The position numbers were made by a program, and so were the translations under genes. From the NCBI GenBank assembly GCA_035543875.1, contig DATKIY010000279.1, forward strand, positions 1 to 5,080: 5,080 bases of DNA, read 5' to 3'. The stretch comes from DATKIY01 sp035543875 (GTDB taxonomy: Bacteria; Actinomycetota; Actinomycetes; JAHEKZ01). Of this stretch, positions 1 through 5,080 are shown piece by piece; positions within the stretch are counted from its first letter, which is position 1, and each line of letters starts with the position of its first letter. Below the pieces are notes generated by a model that saw only the letters and a list, made by a program, of their open reading frames with translations, was not told the DNA's origin and did not search any database.

Positions 1-1
1 A

Positions 2-702
2 TCCGAGTTCGCGATCTACGGCTCGACCTGCACGTTCGACGGAAACTGGCGCGCCACGTCAACCGGGCTGTTCACCGCCTACGCCTATGGCGGATCGGGC
101 GATTGTCCGGACGAGTGGCCACGGCTGGTTGTCGACGTGTCGAAGGTTCAGCGGTTCGCTACTGGCCTCGAGCCGCCGCAGCTGTTGGACGTGAAGGGCG
201 ACGTCGTCATTCCACTGAATCTGCCCGGTGACGTCGCTAGCTGGCCCCAGTCAGCTCAAGATGCCCAGGGTGATGAGAACTCACTCCTAAGACAGGCAAC
301 CGGGAAGCCGTCGGGCGAGGGGCGTGACTGGCTGCAATCTGGCTTCAAGCCACTTCCCTCGTCGATGAGTCCGGGTGTGGACAATCTGGTCGGTGGCCGC
401 TGGTATCCGCAGCAGACCCTGAACGCAGGCCAGCATTGGTCCGACCATCCTTACGTAGAGTTCGCTGCAGACGGCGGCTGGTCGGGTCCGATGGCTGCAA
501 CGGCGTTGGCGGCGGGTGGGCTGGGGACCCCGAAACCGGCGAGCTCCTTGCGACGACTGGCGTTAGCACTTTGATGGGTTGTGACAACGTCAACGTCGCA
601 GCGATCGGCGGTGCGCGATCAGTGGGGCTCGATGACGACGTGTTGGTGTTCATTGATGAGCAGGGTCATGAGCTCATGCGTTTTGAGCGCGCGACCAGCT
701 AG
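2..702 (+). pseudogene. META-domain-like protein, 5'-truncated by window edge and frameshifted
   Basis: One frame is open from base 2 without a stop to TGA at 572-574; a second frame carries the rest to TAG at 700-702. They join sensibly at about 485-487: the first frame ends YVEFAADGGWSG and the second continues SDGCNGVGGGW, giving the META-type signature of an aromatic/acidic strand, 'DGxWSGSDGCNG', then a TxxxTLMGCDN stretch and a C-terminal LVFIDEQGHELMRF strand. One missing base explains the break. Without repair the product would end in about 28 Ala/Gly/Leu-rich residues that look out of frame. The upstream part (STCTFDGNW, then GDCPDEW, then LLDVKGDVVIPL) looks like a second, diverged META-like unit. 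META proteins of this kind are usually exported or lipid-anchored; the N-terminus, where a signal would lie, is outside the window. The GTG at 137 is not a credible start because the frame is open upstream of it. Function unknown. A sequencing error is as likely as real decay. Confidence 0.7.
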
Positions 703-1376
703 ACGCTCCGCAAAACCGCCGTCACCTTGCCGAGAACAACGGCGTCGTCGCCAAGGATGGGGTCGTAGTCGTCATTGTGTGGGAGCAGCCACACGTGACC
801 ATCGCGCTTCTTGAACGTCTTGACGGTGGCCTCGTTGTCGAGCATTGCCGCAACGATGTCGCCGTTGTCTGCCACTTGCTGCTGGCGAACGACGACCCAG
901 TCACCGTCGCAGATCGCTGCGTCGACCATCGAGTCGCCAACGACCTTGAGCATGAACAGCTGGCCATCGCCGACGATCTGCTTGGGCAGCGGGAAGACGT
1001 CTTCAACGGCTTGCTCGGCAAGAATCGGCCCGCCGGCCGCAATGCGTCCAACGAGCGGGACGTTGACCGCGGGTAGGACTTGGTTGCCACTGTCGGTGAC
1101 ATCGACATGGCTGGTTGTCGAGTCCGGGAGTCGGACTTCGATGGCGCGGGGACGGTTCGGGTCGCGGCGGATGAACCCCTTGCGCTCCAGCGACGCGAGC
1201 TGGTGCTTGACGCTGCTGGGACTGGCGAGGCCGACTGCCTCGCCGATCTCGCGCATGCTCGGCGGATAGCCCCGCGACTCGACCGACTGCGCGATGTACT
1301 CCAACACCAGACGCTGCCGGTTGGTCAAACCATCGGCGGCGGGGGGACCATCTGGCATCTCGCGCACCTTGCTCAT
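699..1376 (-). CDS. lexA: LexA, SOS-response repressor and self-cleaving protease
   Basis: The 225-residue product has full LexA architecture. An N-terminal winged helix-turn-helix at about residues 18-72 includes TNRQRLVLEYI, GYPPSMREIGEAVGL and SSVKHQLASLERKGFIRR. A linker (about 84-104) leads to the S24 peptidase/dimerisation domain. The cleavage site is Ala114-Gly115 in VGRIAAGGP; the catalytic serine is Ser149 (VVGDSMVD) and the lysine Lys186 (EATVKTFK). All needed residues are present, so it should be active. LexA represses SOS genes as a dimer and self-cleaves when stimulated by RecA filaments. The ATG at 1374-1376 was chosen because GAGGAG lies 7 bases before it and the family similarity starts soon after; the frame extends to a GTG at 1454 but those 26 residues have no LexA character. 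The gene is divergent from the LysM gene across shared LexA boxes, which implies autoregulation. Its stop overlaps that of the convergent META gene. Confidence 0.97.
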   Translation of the reverse strand: MSKVREMPDGPPAADGLTNRQRLVLEYIAQSVESRGYPPSMREIGEAVGLASPSSVKHQLASLERKGFIRRDPNRPRAIEVRLPDSTTSHVDVTDSGNQVLPAVNVPLVGRIAAGGPILAEQAVEDVFPLPKQIVGDGQLFMLKVVGDSMVDAAICDGDWVVVRQQQVADNGDIVAAMLDNEATVKTFKKRDGHVWLLPHNDDYDPILGDDAVVLGKVTAVLRSV

Positions 1377-1470
1377 GATCGAACTCCTCGCTGGCTGACC
1401 TAGGTGGACCTTGGACTGTCCGAGCCCTGCTGGACTGTCAGACCCATCCGGCACGGTTGTTGTAGCACCG

Positions 1471-1500
1471 ACCTTAGCGTGAATCGAACGGATGTTTCAA
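1471..1500 (-). promoter_or_regulatory. Candidate lexA promoter
   Basis: Read on the minus strand, TTGAAA (1495-1500) and TAAGGT (1471-1476) are separated by 18 bases, a reasonable sigma-70-type -35/-10 pair. Transcription would start near 1463-1465, leaving an untranslated leader of about 90 bases before the ATG. The -35 element lies where the two lexA-proximal LexA boxes meet, so bound LexA would block RNA polymerase. This is a by-eye match only. Confidence 0.5.
1484..1499. promoter_or_regulatory. LexA box A (imperfect), lexA-proximal
   Basis: TCGAACGGATGTTTCA matches 10 of 12 defined positions of the actinobacterial SOS box TCGAAC-N4-GTTCGA. It overlaps box B by three bases (1497-1499), so two dimers probably could not occupy both at once. 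It covers most of the -35 element of the proposed lexA promoter. Confidence 0.6.
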
Positions 1501-1512
1501 ACAACTGTTCGA
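1497..1512. promoter_or_regulatory. LexA box B, lexA-proximal
   Basis: TCAAACAACTGTTCGA matches 11 of 12 defined positions of TCGAAC-N4-GTTCGA and is the better of the two sites next to lexA. It lies just upstream of and overlaps the proposed lexA -35 element, consistent with negative autoregulation, the rule for lexA genes. Confidence 0.8.
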
Positions 1513-1520
1513 GTCGTGTC

Positions 1521-1549
1521 GTGACTTTTTGGCTGAGTTGGTGTAGACA
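1521..1549 (+). promoter_or_regulatory. Weak candidate promoter for the LysM gene
   Basis: GTGACT (1521-1526) and TAGACA (1544-1549) are separated by 17 bases. The matches to the -35 and -10 consensus are only 4/6 and 3/6, but the predicted start near 1556 would fall inside the adjacent LexA boxes, fitting an SOS-repressed promoter. No better pair was seen before the gene. Confidence 0.3.
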
Positions 1550-1565
1550 TCGTACAGACGTTCGA
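1550..1565. promoter_or_regulatory. LexA box C, LysM-gene-proximal
   Basis: TCGTACAGACGTTCGA matches 11 of 12 defined positions of the SOS box. It directly abuts box D with no spacer, so the junction forms the perfect palindrome GTTCGATCGAAC at 1560-1571. Centre-to-centre distance to box D is 16 bp, about one and a half helical turns. Confidence 0.7.
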
Positions 1566-1581
1566 TCGAACAGCCGTTCGA
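1566..1581. promoter_or_regulatory. LexA box D (perfect), LysM-gene-proximal
   Basis: TCGAACAGCCGTTCGA is a perfect match to TCGAAC-N4-GTTCGA. It ends 21 bases before the LysM-protein start codon and just upstream of its ribosome binding site (GGAGG at 1593-1597). Its position is strong evidence that the downstream gene belongs to the LexA regulon. Confidence 0.92.
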
Positions 1582-1602
1582 CCACCTTCCCCGGAGGTCC
1601 TC

Positions 1603-2022
1603 ATGTCCCACACACTCACCGCCCCGCAGGCTCTTCAGGCACGTCAGGCACTGCGGCCAGCTGGTCGCGCGCTTCGTAGCTCGCAGGTGCGCCGTTCGCC
1701 GGGTGGGACTGGGAGTGCGTCGGTGACTCGACTGACGTTTCGCGGGCGTCTGGTGCTGGTGGCCCTATTGGTCATGGTCGGTTTCGGCGTCTTCTCGGTC
1801 GGGCAGATCGCTAGCCATGCGCTAGCCGTCGATTCCTCGAGTCCGGCTAGCTCGGTGCCCACTGATTCATGGGTGGTTCAGCCCGGCGAAACACTGTGGC
1901 AGATCGCGGAGTCTGTGGCTCCTGGGGTCGACCCACGGGACACGGTGGCTCGGATCGTCGAGCTCAATGATCTTCCGAATTCCAGCGTCGCCGCAGGTCA
2001 AAGCCTGCTCGTGCCGGCGTAA
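1603..2022 (+). CDS. LysM-domain membrane protein, probable SOS-induced cell-division suppressor (ChiZ/DivS/YneA-like)
   Basis: A 139-residue protein in three parts: a basic, Ala/Arg/Gln-rich N-terminus (about 1-47), one transmembrane helix (about 48-70, around RLVLVALLVMVGFGVFSVG), and a C-terminal LysM domain (about 89-138, with WVVQPGETLWQIAE at its start and AAGQSLLVPA at its end). The basic N-terminus predicts that the LysM domain lies outside, where it would bind peptidoglycan. The ATG has GGAGG five bases upstream. Small SOS-induced membrane proteins with a LysM domain, encoded divergently from lexA, are a known theme: Mycobacterium ChiZ (Rv2719c), Corynebacterium DivS and Bacillus YneA all slow or block division during DNA damage. 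The layout, membrane topology and perfect LexA box fit that role; the assignment is from context and architecture, not close sequence identity. Some ChiZ proteins are reported to have cell-wall hydrolase activity; no catalytic domain is visible here besides LysM. Confidence 0.85.
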   Translation: MSHTLTAPQALQARQALRPAGRALRSSQVRRSPGGTGSASVTRLTFRGRLVLVALLVMVGFGVFSVGQIASHALAVDSSSPASSVPTDSWVVQPGETLWQIAESVAPGVDPRDTVARIVELNDLPNSSVAAGQSLLVPA

Positions 2023-2034
2023 GTCGGGTTCTGC

Positions 2035-2054
2035 ACCAACCATGAACGGTTGGT
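2035..2054 (+). terminator. Short hairpin after the LysM gene, possible weak terminator
   Basis: ACCAACC (2035-2041) can pair perfectly with GGTTGGT (2048-2054) around a six-base loop, starting 13 bases after the stop codon. It is followed only by TCTCC rather than a T-run, so it may be a poor intrinsic terminator or just an mRNA 3'-end stabiliser. If it leaks, SOS-induced transcripts could run into nrdR-nrdJ. Confidence 0.35.
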
Positions 2055-2110
2055 TCTCCGCCCGGCGGCCAGCCTGGCGACACGCCCAAAAGATTGGTTT
2101 CGGCCAACGC

Positions 2111-2139
2111 TTGCCAGCGAGACTCCTGCGGCGTACGGT
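2111..2139 (+). promoter_or_regulatory. Candidate promoter of the nrdR-nrdJ operon
   Basis: TTGCCA (2111-2116) and TACGGT (2134-2139) are separated by 17 bases, with 5/6 agreement to the -35 consensus and a T-A---T -10. The predicted start near 2146 falls in the first candidate NrdR box, the geometry expected for a repressed promoter. The leader to the nrdR start would be about 140 bases. Confidence 0.45.
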
Positions 2140-2141
2140 TC

Positions 2142-2157
2142 CCCCTACATCTAGTAG
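2142..2157. promoter_or_regulatory. Candidate NrdR box 1
   Basis: CCCCTACATCTAGTAG resembles the 16-bp NrdR-box consensus acaCwAtATaTwGtgt, agreeing at 8 of the 10 central positions (C-T-A-x-A-T-x-T-A-G). It overlaps the predicted transcription start of the operon. NrdR boxes normally come as pairs; box 2 begins exactly 32 bp downstream. Confidence 0.65.
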
Positions 2158-2173
2158 TTACAACCGTGTTTTT

Positions 2174-2189
2174 CGTCCACAGATTGTGG
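2174..2189. promoter_or_regulatory. Candidate NrdR box 2
   Basis: CGTCCACAGATTGTGG agrees with the NrdR box at 7 of 10 central positions and has the CCACA...TGTGG dyad seen in GC-rich versions. The gap to box 1 is 16 bp, about three helical turns centre to centre, which is the spacing typical of paired NrdR boxes. Its left half also contains a DnaA-box-like 9-mer (2173-2181). Confidence 0.55.
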
Positions 2190-2204
2190 TTTGTTACACC
2201 CAGC

Positions 2205-2255
2205 TTGTCCCCAAATTTCGCGCCTTCGTCCCCAAATCTTCCGCAGTTTTCCCCA
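2205..2255 (+). repeat. Three 9-mers of the form TYKTCCCCA phased at 21 bp
   Basis: TTGTCCCCA (2205-2213), TCGTCCCCA (2226-2234) and TTTTCCCCA (2247-2255) recur at exactly 21-bp intervals on the same strand. The first two share the 10-mer GTCCCCAAAT. They differ by one or two bases from the actinobacterial DnaA box TTGTCCACA, and a closer match, TCGTCCACA, lies 32 bp before the first (2173-2181). They sit in the nrdR leader and upstream of its ribosome binding site. Binding by DnaA is only a hypothesis. Confidence 0.5.
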
Positions 2256-2285
2256 GTTGATCACCAGCTGACCCGAGGAGTCGTC

Positions 2286-2771
2286 GTGCATTGTCCGTTC
2301 TGTCGGGGCACCGACACCCGGGTCGTTGACTCGCGGACGGCGGACGACGGCACGGCCATCCGGCGACGGAGGCAGTGCGCGGAGTGCGGGCGGCGGTTCA
2401 CGACCGCTGAGAACGCCACGCTGGTGGTGGTCAAGCGAAGCGGTGCCACGGAACCGTTCAGCCGCCAGAAGGTGCTCGTGGGCGTCCGCAAGGCGTGCCA
2501 AGGCCGGCCCGTCACTGAAGACGATCTTGCTCTGCTGGCTCAACGCGTGGAGGAGTCAGTACGCGCCACCGGGGCTGCCGAAATCGACAGCCACGAGGTA
2601 GGCATGGCGATCTTGGGGCCGCTGCGGGAGCTGGACGAGGTGGCCTACCTGCGGTTCGCGTCGGTTTACCGGTCGTTTGAGTCGCTTGAGGACTTCGAGG
2701 CAGAAATCACGCTGCTACGCGCCGAGCGTGAGCCCGTCGGAGAGGAACCAACGCCCACCCCTAAACGTTGA
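2286..2771 (+). CDS. nrdR: NrdR, transcriptional repressor of ribonucleotide reductase genes
   Basis: A 161-residue protein starting, as NrdRs do, with (M)HCPFC. The N-terminal zinc ribbon uses Cys3, Cys6, Cys31 and Cys34 (CPFC...CAEC), with the basic stretch AIRRRRQC before the second pair and the family-typical RRFTT after it. The ATP-cone domain spans about residues 46-136 (VVVKRSGATEPFSRQKVLVGVRKAC through VAYLRFASVYRSF), where ATP/dATP binding sets oligomeric state and DNA affinity. A short acidic/proline C-tail follows. The GTG start at 2286 was chosen over earlier in-frame starts (back to 2094) because GAGGAG lies five bases upstream and the zinc ribbon must be N-terminal; the upstream extension is not NrdR-like. 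Candidate paired NrdR boxes upstream imply autoregulation. nrdJ follows 83 bp downstream on the same strand, so the two probably form an operon in which NrdR controls the enzyme encoded next to it. Confidence 0.97.
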   Translation: MHCPFCRGTDTRVVDSRTADDGTAIRRRRQCAECGRRFTTAENATLVVVKRSGATEPFSRQKVLVGVRKACQGRPVTEDDLALLAQRVEESVRATGAAEIDSHEVGMAILGPLRELDEVAYLRFASVYRSFESLEDFEAEITLLRAEREPVGEEPTPTPKR

Positions 2772-2791
2772 ACAAAGCAGGACCAAGCAGT

Positions 2792-2838
2792 ACAGCCCGG
2801 ATTTACAGCCCGGATTTACAGCCCAGATATACAGCCCA
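2792..2838 (+). repeat. 13-bp tandem direct repeat, about 3.6 copies, in the nrdR-nrdJ spacer
   Basis: The unit ACAGCCCGGATTT occurs at 2792-2804 and again identically at 2805-2817. A third copy (2818-2830, ACAGCCCAGATAT) differs at two positions, and a partial fourth (ACAGCCCA) ends at the nrdJ ribosome binding site. The period is not a multiple of three and the repeat lies between genes, so it is not coding. It fills more than half of the 83-bp spacer. Just before it, AAGCAG is also repeated (2775-2780 and 2785-2790). Confidence 0.95.
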
Positions 2839-2847
2839 TGGAGGGGC
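2834..2847 (+). promoter_or_regulatory. nrdJ ribosome binding site inside a possible small hairpin
   Basis: GGAGGGG (2840-2846), eight bases before the nrdJ ATG, is a strong Shine-Dalgarno. GCCC at the end of the repeat (2834-2837) can pair with GGGC (2844-2847) around a six-base loop, and the other repeat copies offer further GCCC partners. Partial masking of the site is possible but the four-pair stem is short. Confidence 0.4.
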
Positions 2848-2854
2848 AACACCT

Positions 2855-5080
2855 ATGACAGAAATGGTGAGCGGTTCCCAGCAGGATGCGGGAACCATCG
2901 GTGAAGGCACGCGCGAGGACCGGCCGGAGGTGATTCGCCGCGGCATGAGTATCAATCGCATCTTCACCACACCTGGTGTGCACCCCTATGACGAGGTCAC
3001 ATGGGAGCGTCGCGACGTCGTCCAGAACAACTGGAAGACGGGCGAGGTCGTGTTTGAGCAACACGACGTGGAGTTCCCCGATTTCTGGTCGGTTATCTCA
3101 TCGACCATTGTCACTACGAAGTACTTCCGCGGTGCCGTGGGCTCTGACACCCGCGAGTGGTCACTGCGCCAGCTCATCGACCGCGTGGTCAAGACCTACC
3201 GGGCTGGTGGCGAGCAGCACGGTTACTTCGCCACGCCTGACGACGCTGAGGTCTTCGAGCACGAGCTCACCTATGCCTTGCTGCACCAGGTGTTCTCGTT
3301 CAACTCCCCGGTCTGGTTCAACGTCGGGACTCCTGCCCCGCAGCAGGTCAGCGCCTGCTTCATTTTGGCCGTCGACGACTCCATGACTTCCATCCTCAAC
3401 TGGTACCGCGAAGAAGGGATGATCTTCAAAGGCGGATCCGGTGCTGGGCTCAACCTCTCCCGCATCCGGTCCAGCAAGGAGCTGCTGTCATCGGGTGGAA
3501 CAGCTAGCGGTCCGGTCTCCTTCATGCGCGGCGCAGACGCCAGCGCAGGAACCATCAAGTCGGGCGGAGCCACTCGCCGTGCGGCCAAGATGGTGGTGCT
3601 CGACATCGACCACCCAGACATCGAGGAGTTCATTGAGACCAAGGCCCGCGAGGAGGACAAGATTCGTGCCCTCCGCGATGCCGGCTTCGACATGGACCTC
3701 GGGGGCAAGGACATCCATTCGGTTCAGTACCAAAATGCCAACAACTCGGTGCGAGTGAGTGATGAGTTCATGCGCGCCGTTGAGGAGCGGGGCGAGTTCG
3801 GCCTCCGCGCCAGGGCTGACGGTTCGGTTCTGGAGACCGTTGACGCCAAAGGGCTGTTCGACAAGGTCGCGATGGCGGCATGGCGTTGCGCCGACCCAGG
3901 AATCCAGTACGACGACACGATCAACGACTGGCACACCTGTCCGGAGTCGGGTCGGATCACTGCGTCCAACCCGTGCAGCGAGTACATGCATCTCGACAAC
4001 TCGTCGTGCAACCTCGCGTCGCTGAACCTCATGAAGTTCCTGCGGGATGACGACACCTTCGACGCTGAGACCTTCAGCAAGGTCGTCGAGCTCGTTATCA
4101 CTGCGATGGACATCTCCATCTGTTTCGCCGACTTCCCCACGCAGGCAATCGGCGACACCACCCGTAAGTTCCGTCAGCTCGGTATCGGCTACGCCAACCT
4201 CGGCGCGCTGTTGATGGCATCCGGACTCGCCTACGACAGTGATGCTGGTCGGGCCCTGGCTGCTTCGATCACCTCGCTGATGACAGGTACGGCGTACAAA
4301 CGGTCTGCTGAGCTGGCGGCGGTGGTCGGAACCTATGAGGGCTACGCGCGCAACGCTGAACCCCACAAGCGGGTCATGCGTAAGCACGCGGCCGCCAACG
4401 ATGTCGTCCGCACCTACACCGGCCTCGACAAAGACGTCCACTCACTGGCTACCAAAGTGTGGGCCGACGTCGTGGCGCTGGGGGAGCGGAACGGCTACCG
4501 CAACTCGCAGGCGTCGGTGCTGGCGCCGACCGGAACCATCGGTCTGATGATGGATTGCGACACCACGGGAATTGAGCCAGACCTTGCTTTGGTGAAGTTC
4601 AAGAAGATGGTCGGCGGCGGGTCGCTGCAGATCGTCAACAACACCGTGCCGCGGGCGTTGCGCAAGCTTGGCTACACCGACGAGACCATCGAAGCGATTG
4701 TCGAGCACATCGCACAGCACGGCAACGTCGTGGATGCGCCAGGCCTGAAGCCAGAACATGAGTCGGTGTTCGACTGCGCCATGGGCGCACGGACGATCGG
4801 TCCGATGGGACATGTTCGCATGATGGCTGCTGCCCAGCCGTTCTTGTCCGGTGCGATCTCCAAGACGGTCAACATGCCGGAGACAGCGACGGTGGAGGAG
4901 ATCGAAGAGGTCTACTTCCAGGGCTGGAAGCTTGGCCTGAAGGCGCTCGCGATCTACCGCGACAACTGCAAGGTCGGGCAGCCGCTATCGGCGTCGAACA
5001 AGAACCACGGCGAGAAGTCCGCCGATGCGTCTGCTGTTGCGGTTGCTGCGCCGGCAGCTCCGGTGGTCACCGGTCCGGTG
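2855..5080 (+). CDS. nrdJ: NrdJ, class II (adenosylcobalamin-dependent) ribonucleoside-diphosphate reductase, 3' end beyond window
   Basis: The frame is open for 742 codons to the window edge. The enzyme reduces ribonucleotides to deoxyribonucleotides in the cytosol, using adenosylcobalamin to generate the active-site thiyl radical, so it needs no oxygen and no NrdB subunit. The catalytic set is visible: Cys168 (SACFILAV) and Cys385 (SSCNLASLNL) as the redox pair; Asn372, Cys374 and Glu376 in NPCSEY as the radical/acid-base site, with the 11-residue Cys374-Cys385 spacing known from Thermotoga NrdJ; and the phosphate-binding APTGTIGL at about 557-564. No ATP-cone is seen at the N-terminus, where GVHPYDEVTWERRDVV begins the conserved part at about residue 42. 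From about residue 710 an Ala/Pro/Val-rich stretch looks like a linker to the usual C-terminal cysteine region, which is not in the window. The ATG at 2855 has GGAGGGG eight bases upstream. It probably shares a transcript with nrdR. Confidence 0.97.
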   Translation, partial: MTEMVSGSQQDAGTIGEGTREDRPEVIRRGMSINRIFTTPGVHPYDEVTWERRDVVQNNWKTGEVVFEQHDVEFPDFWSVISSTIVTTKYFRGAVGSDTREWSLRQLIDRVVKTYRAGGEQHGYFATPDDAEVFEHELTYALLHQVFSFNSPVWFNVGTPAPQQVSACFILAVDDSMTSILNWYREEGMIFKGGSGAGLNLSRIRSSKELLSSGGTASGPVSFMRGADASAGTIKSGGATRRAAKMVVLDIDHPDIEEFIETKAREEDKIRALRDAGFDMDLGGKDIHSVQYQNANNSVRVSDEFMRAVEERGEFGLRARADGSVLETVDAKGLFDKVAMAAWRCADPGIQYDDTINDWHTCPESGRITASNPCSEYMHLDNSSCNLASLNLMKFLRDDDTFDAETFSKVVELVITAMDISICFADFPTQAIGDTTRKFRQLGIGYANLGALLMASGLAYDSDAGRALAASITSLMTGTAYKRSAELAAVVGTYEGYARNAEPHKRVMRKHAAANDVVRTYTGLDKDVHSLATKVWADVVALGERNGYRNSQASVLAPTGTIGLMMDCDTTGIEPDLALVKFKKMVGGGSLQIVNNTVPRALRKLGYTDETIEAIVEHIAQHGNVVDAPGLKPEHESVFDCAMGARTIGPMGHVRMMAAAQPFLSGAISKTVNMPETATVEEIEEVYFQGWKLGLKALAIYRDNCKVGQPLSASNKNHGEKSADASAVAVAAPAAPVVTGPV

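Noticed and set aside
681..715. Possible two-way terminator around the META/lexA stop overlap (GAGCG / CGCTC with flanking T and A runs)
   Set aside because: The stem is only five pairs with a long loop, the A/T flanks need a three-base bulge to pair, and neither strand has a T-run directly after the stem.
777..1403. Plus-strand open frames opposite lexA
   Set aside because: They are antisense to a clearly conserved LexA and have no domain character or plausible start signal.
1412..1439. TGGACTGTC repeated twice 19 bp apart in the lexA leader
   Set aside because: Only nine bases and two copies; no known regulator or structure suggested by it.
1377..1454. Longer lexA start at the GTG at 1454
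   Set aside because: The added 26 residues are not LexA-like, and the ATG at 1376 has an excellent Shine-Dalgarno; the extension also runs through the predicted leader.
1810..1851. GCTAGC occurring three times within the LysM gene
   Set aside because: These fall in the low-complexity region after the membrane helix with irregular spacing; codon and residue bias is enough to explain them.
2094..2285. Longer nrdR start upstream of the GTG at 2286
   Set aside because: The extension would put 64 unrelated residues before the N-terminal zinc ribbon and would cover the candidate NrdR boxes.
3488..4441. Long open frame on the minus strand (317 codons) opposite nrdJ
   Set aside because: It lies fully antisense to highly conserved NrdJ coding sequence, has no recognisable domain and no good ribosome binding site; long antisense frames are common opposite high-GC genes.

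Overview
The window reads as a piece of chromosome from a high-GC Gram-positive bacterium (Actinomycetota). The lineage call rests on an actinobacterial-type LexA with TCGAAC-N4-GTTCGA operators, a LysM cell-division-inhibitor gene divergent from lexA, and an nrdR-nrdJ pair whose NrdJ closely resembles, from memory, the streptomycete class II enzyme. The neighbourhood lexA / nrdR / nrdJ is also the order I recall from Streptomyces. I cannot assign a genus; Propionibacteriales or a related order is only a guess.

Layout, left to right. Positions 2-702 hold the 3' part of a gene for a META-domain-like protein, probably with two tandem META-like units. It is broken by an apparent one-base deletion near 485-487, so it is a pseudogene or carries a sequencing error. 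Its stop codon overlaps the stop of the convergent lexA (699-1376, minus strand). A 226-bp divergent intergenic region carries four LexA-box-like sites, two at the lexA promoter and two abutting just before a small LysM membrane protein gene (1603-2022, plus). Next is a 263-bp regulatory gap with a short hairpin, a candidate promoter, a correctly spaced pair of NrdR boxes and a series of DnaA-box-like 9-mers. nrdR follows (2286-2771), then an 83-bp spacer dominated by a 13-bp tandem repeat, then nrdJ (2855 to the right edge, incomplete).

Functionally, this is a genome-maintenance block. LexA senses DNA damage through RecA-stimulated self-cleavage and should control itself and the LysM protein, which by analogy with ChiZ/DivS/YneA delays division while DNA is repaired. 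NrdR senses nucleotide state and should repress the nrdR-nrdJ operon, whose B12-dependent ribonucleotide reductase supplies dNTPs. No mobile element, CRISPR array, tRNA, rRNA or clearly novel gene system is visible. The unusual material lies in the non-coding DNA (doubled LexA sites, the 21-bp-phased 9-mers, the 13-bp repeat) and in the frameshifted META gene.
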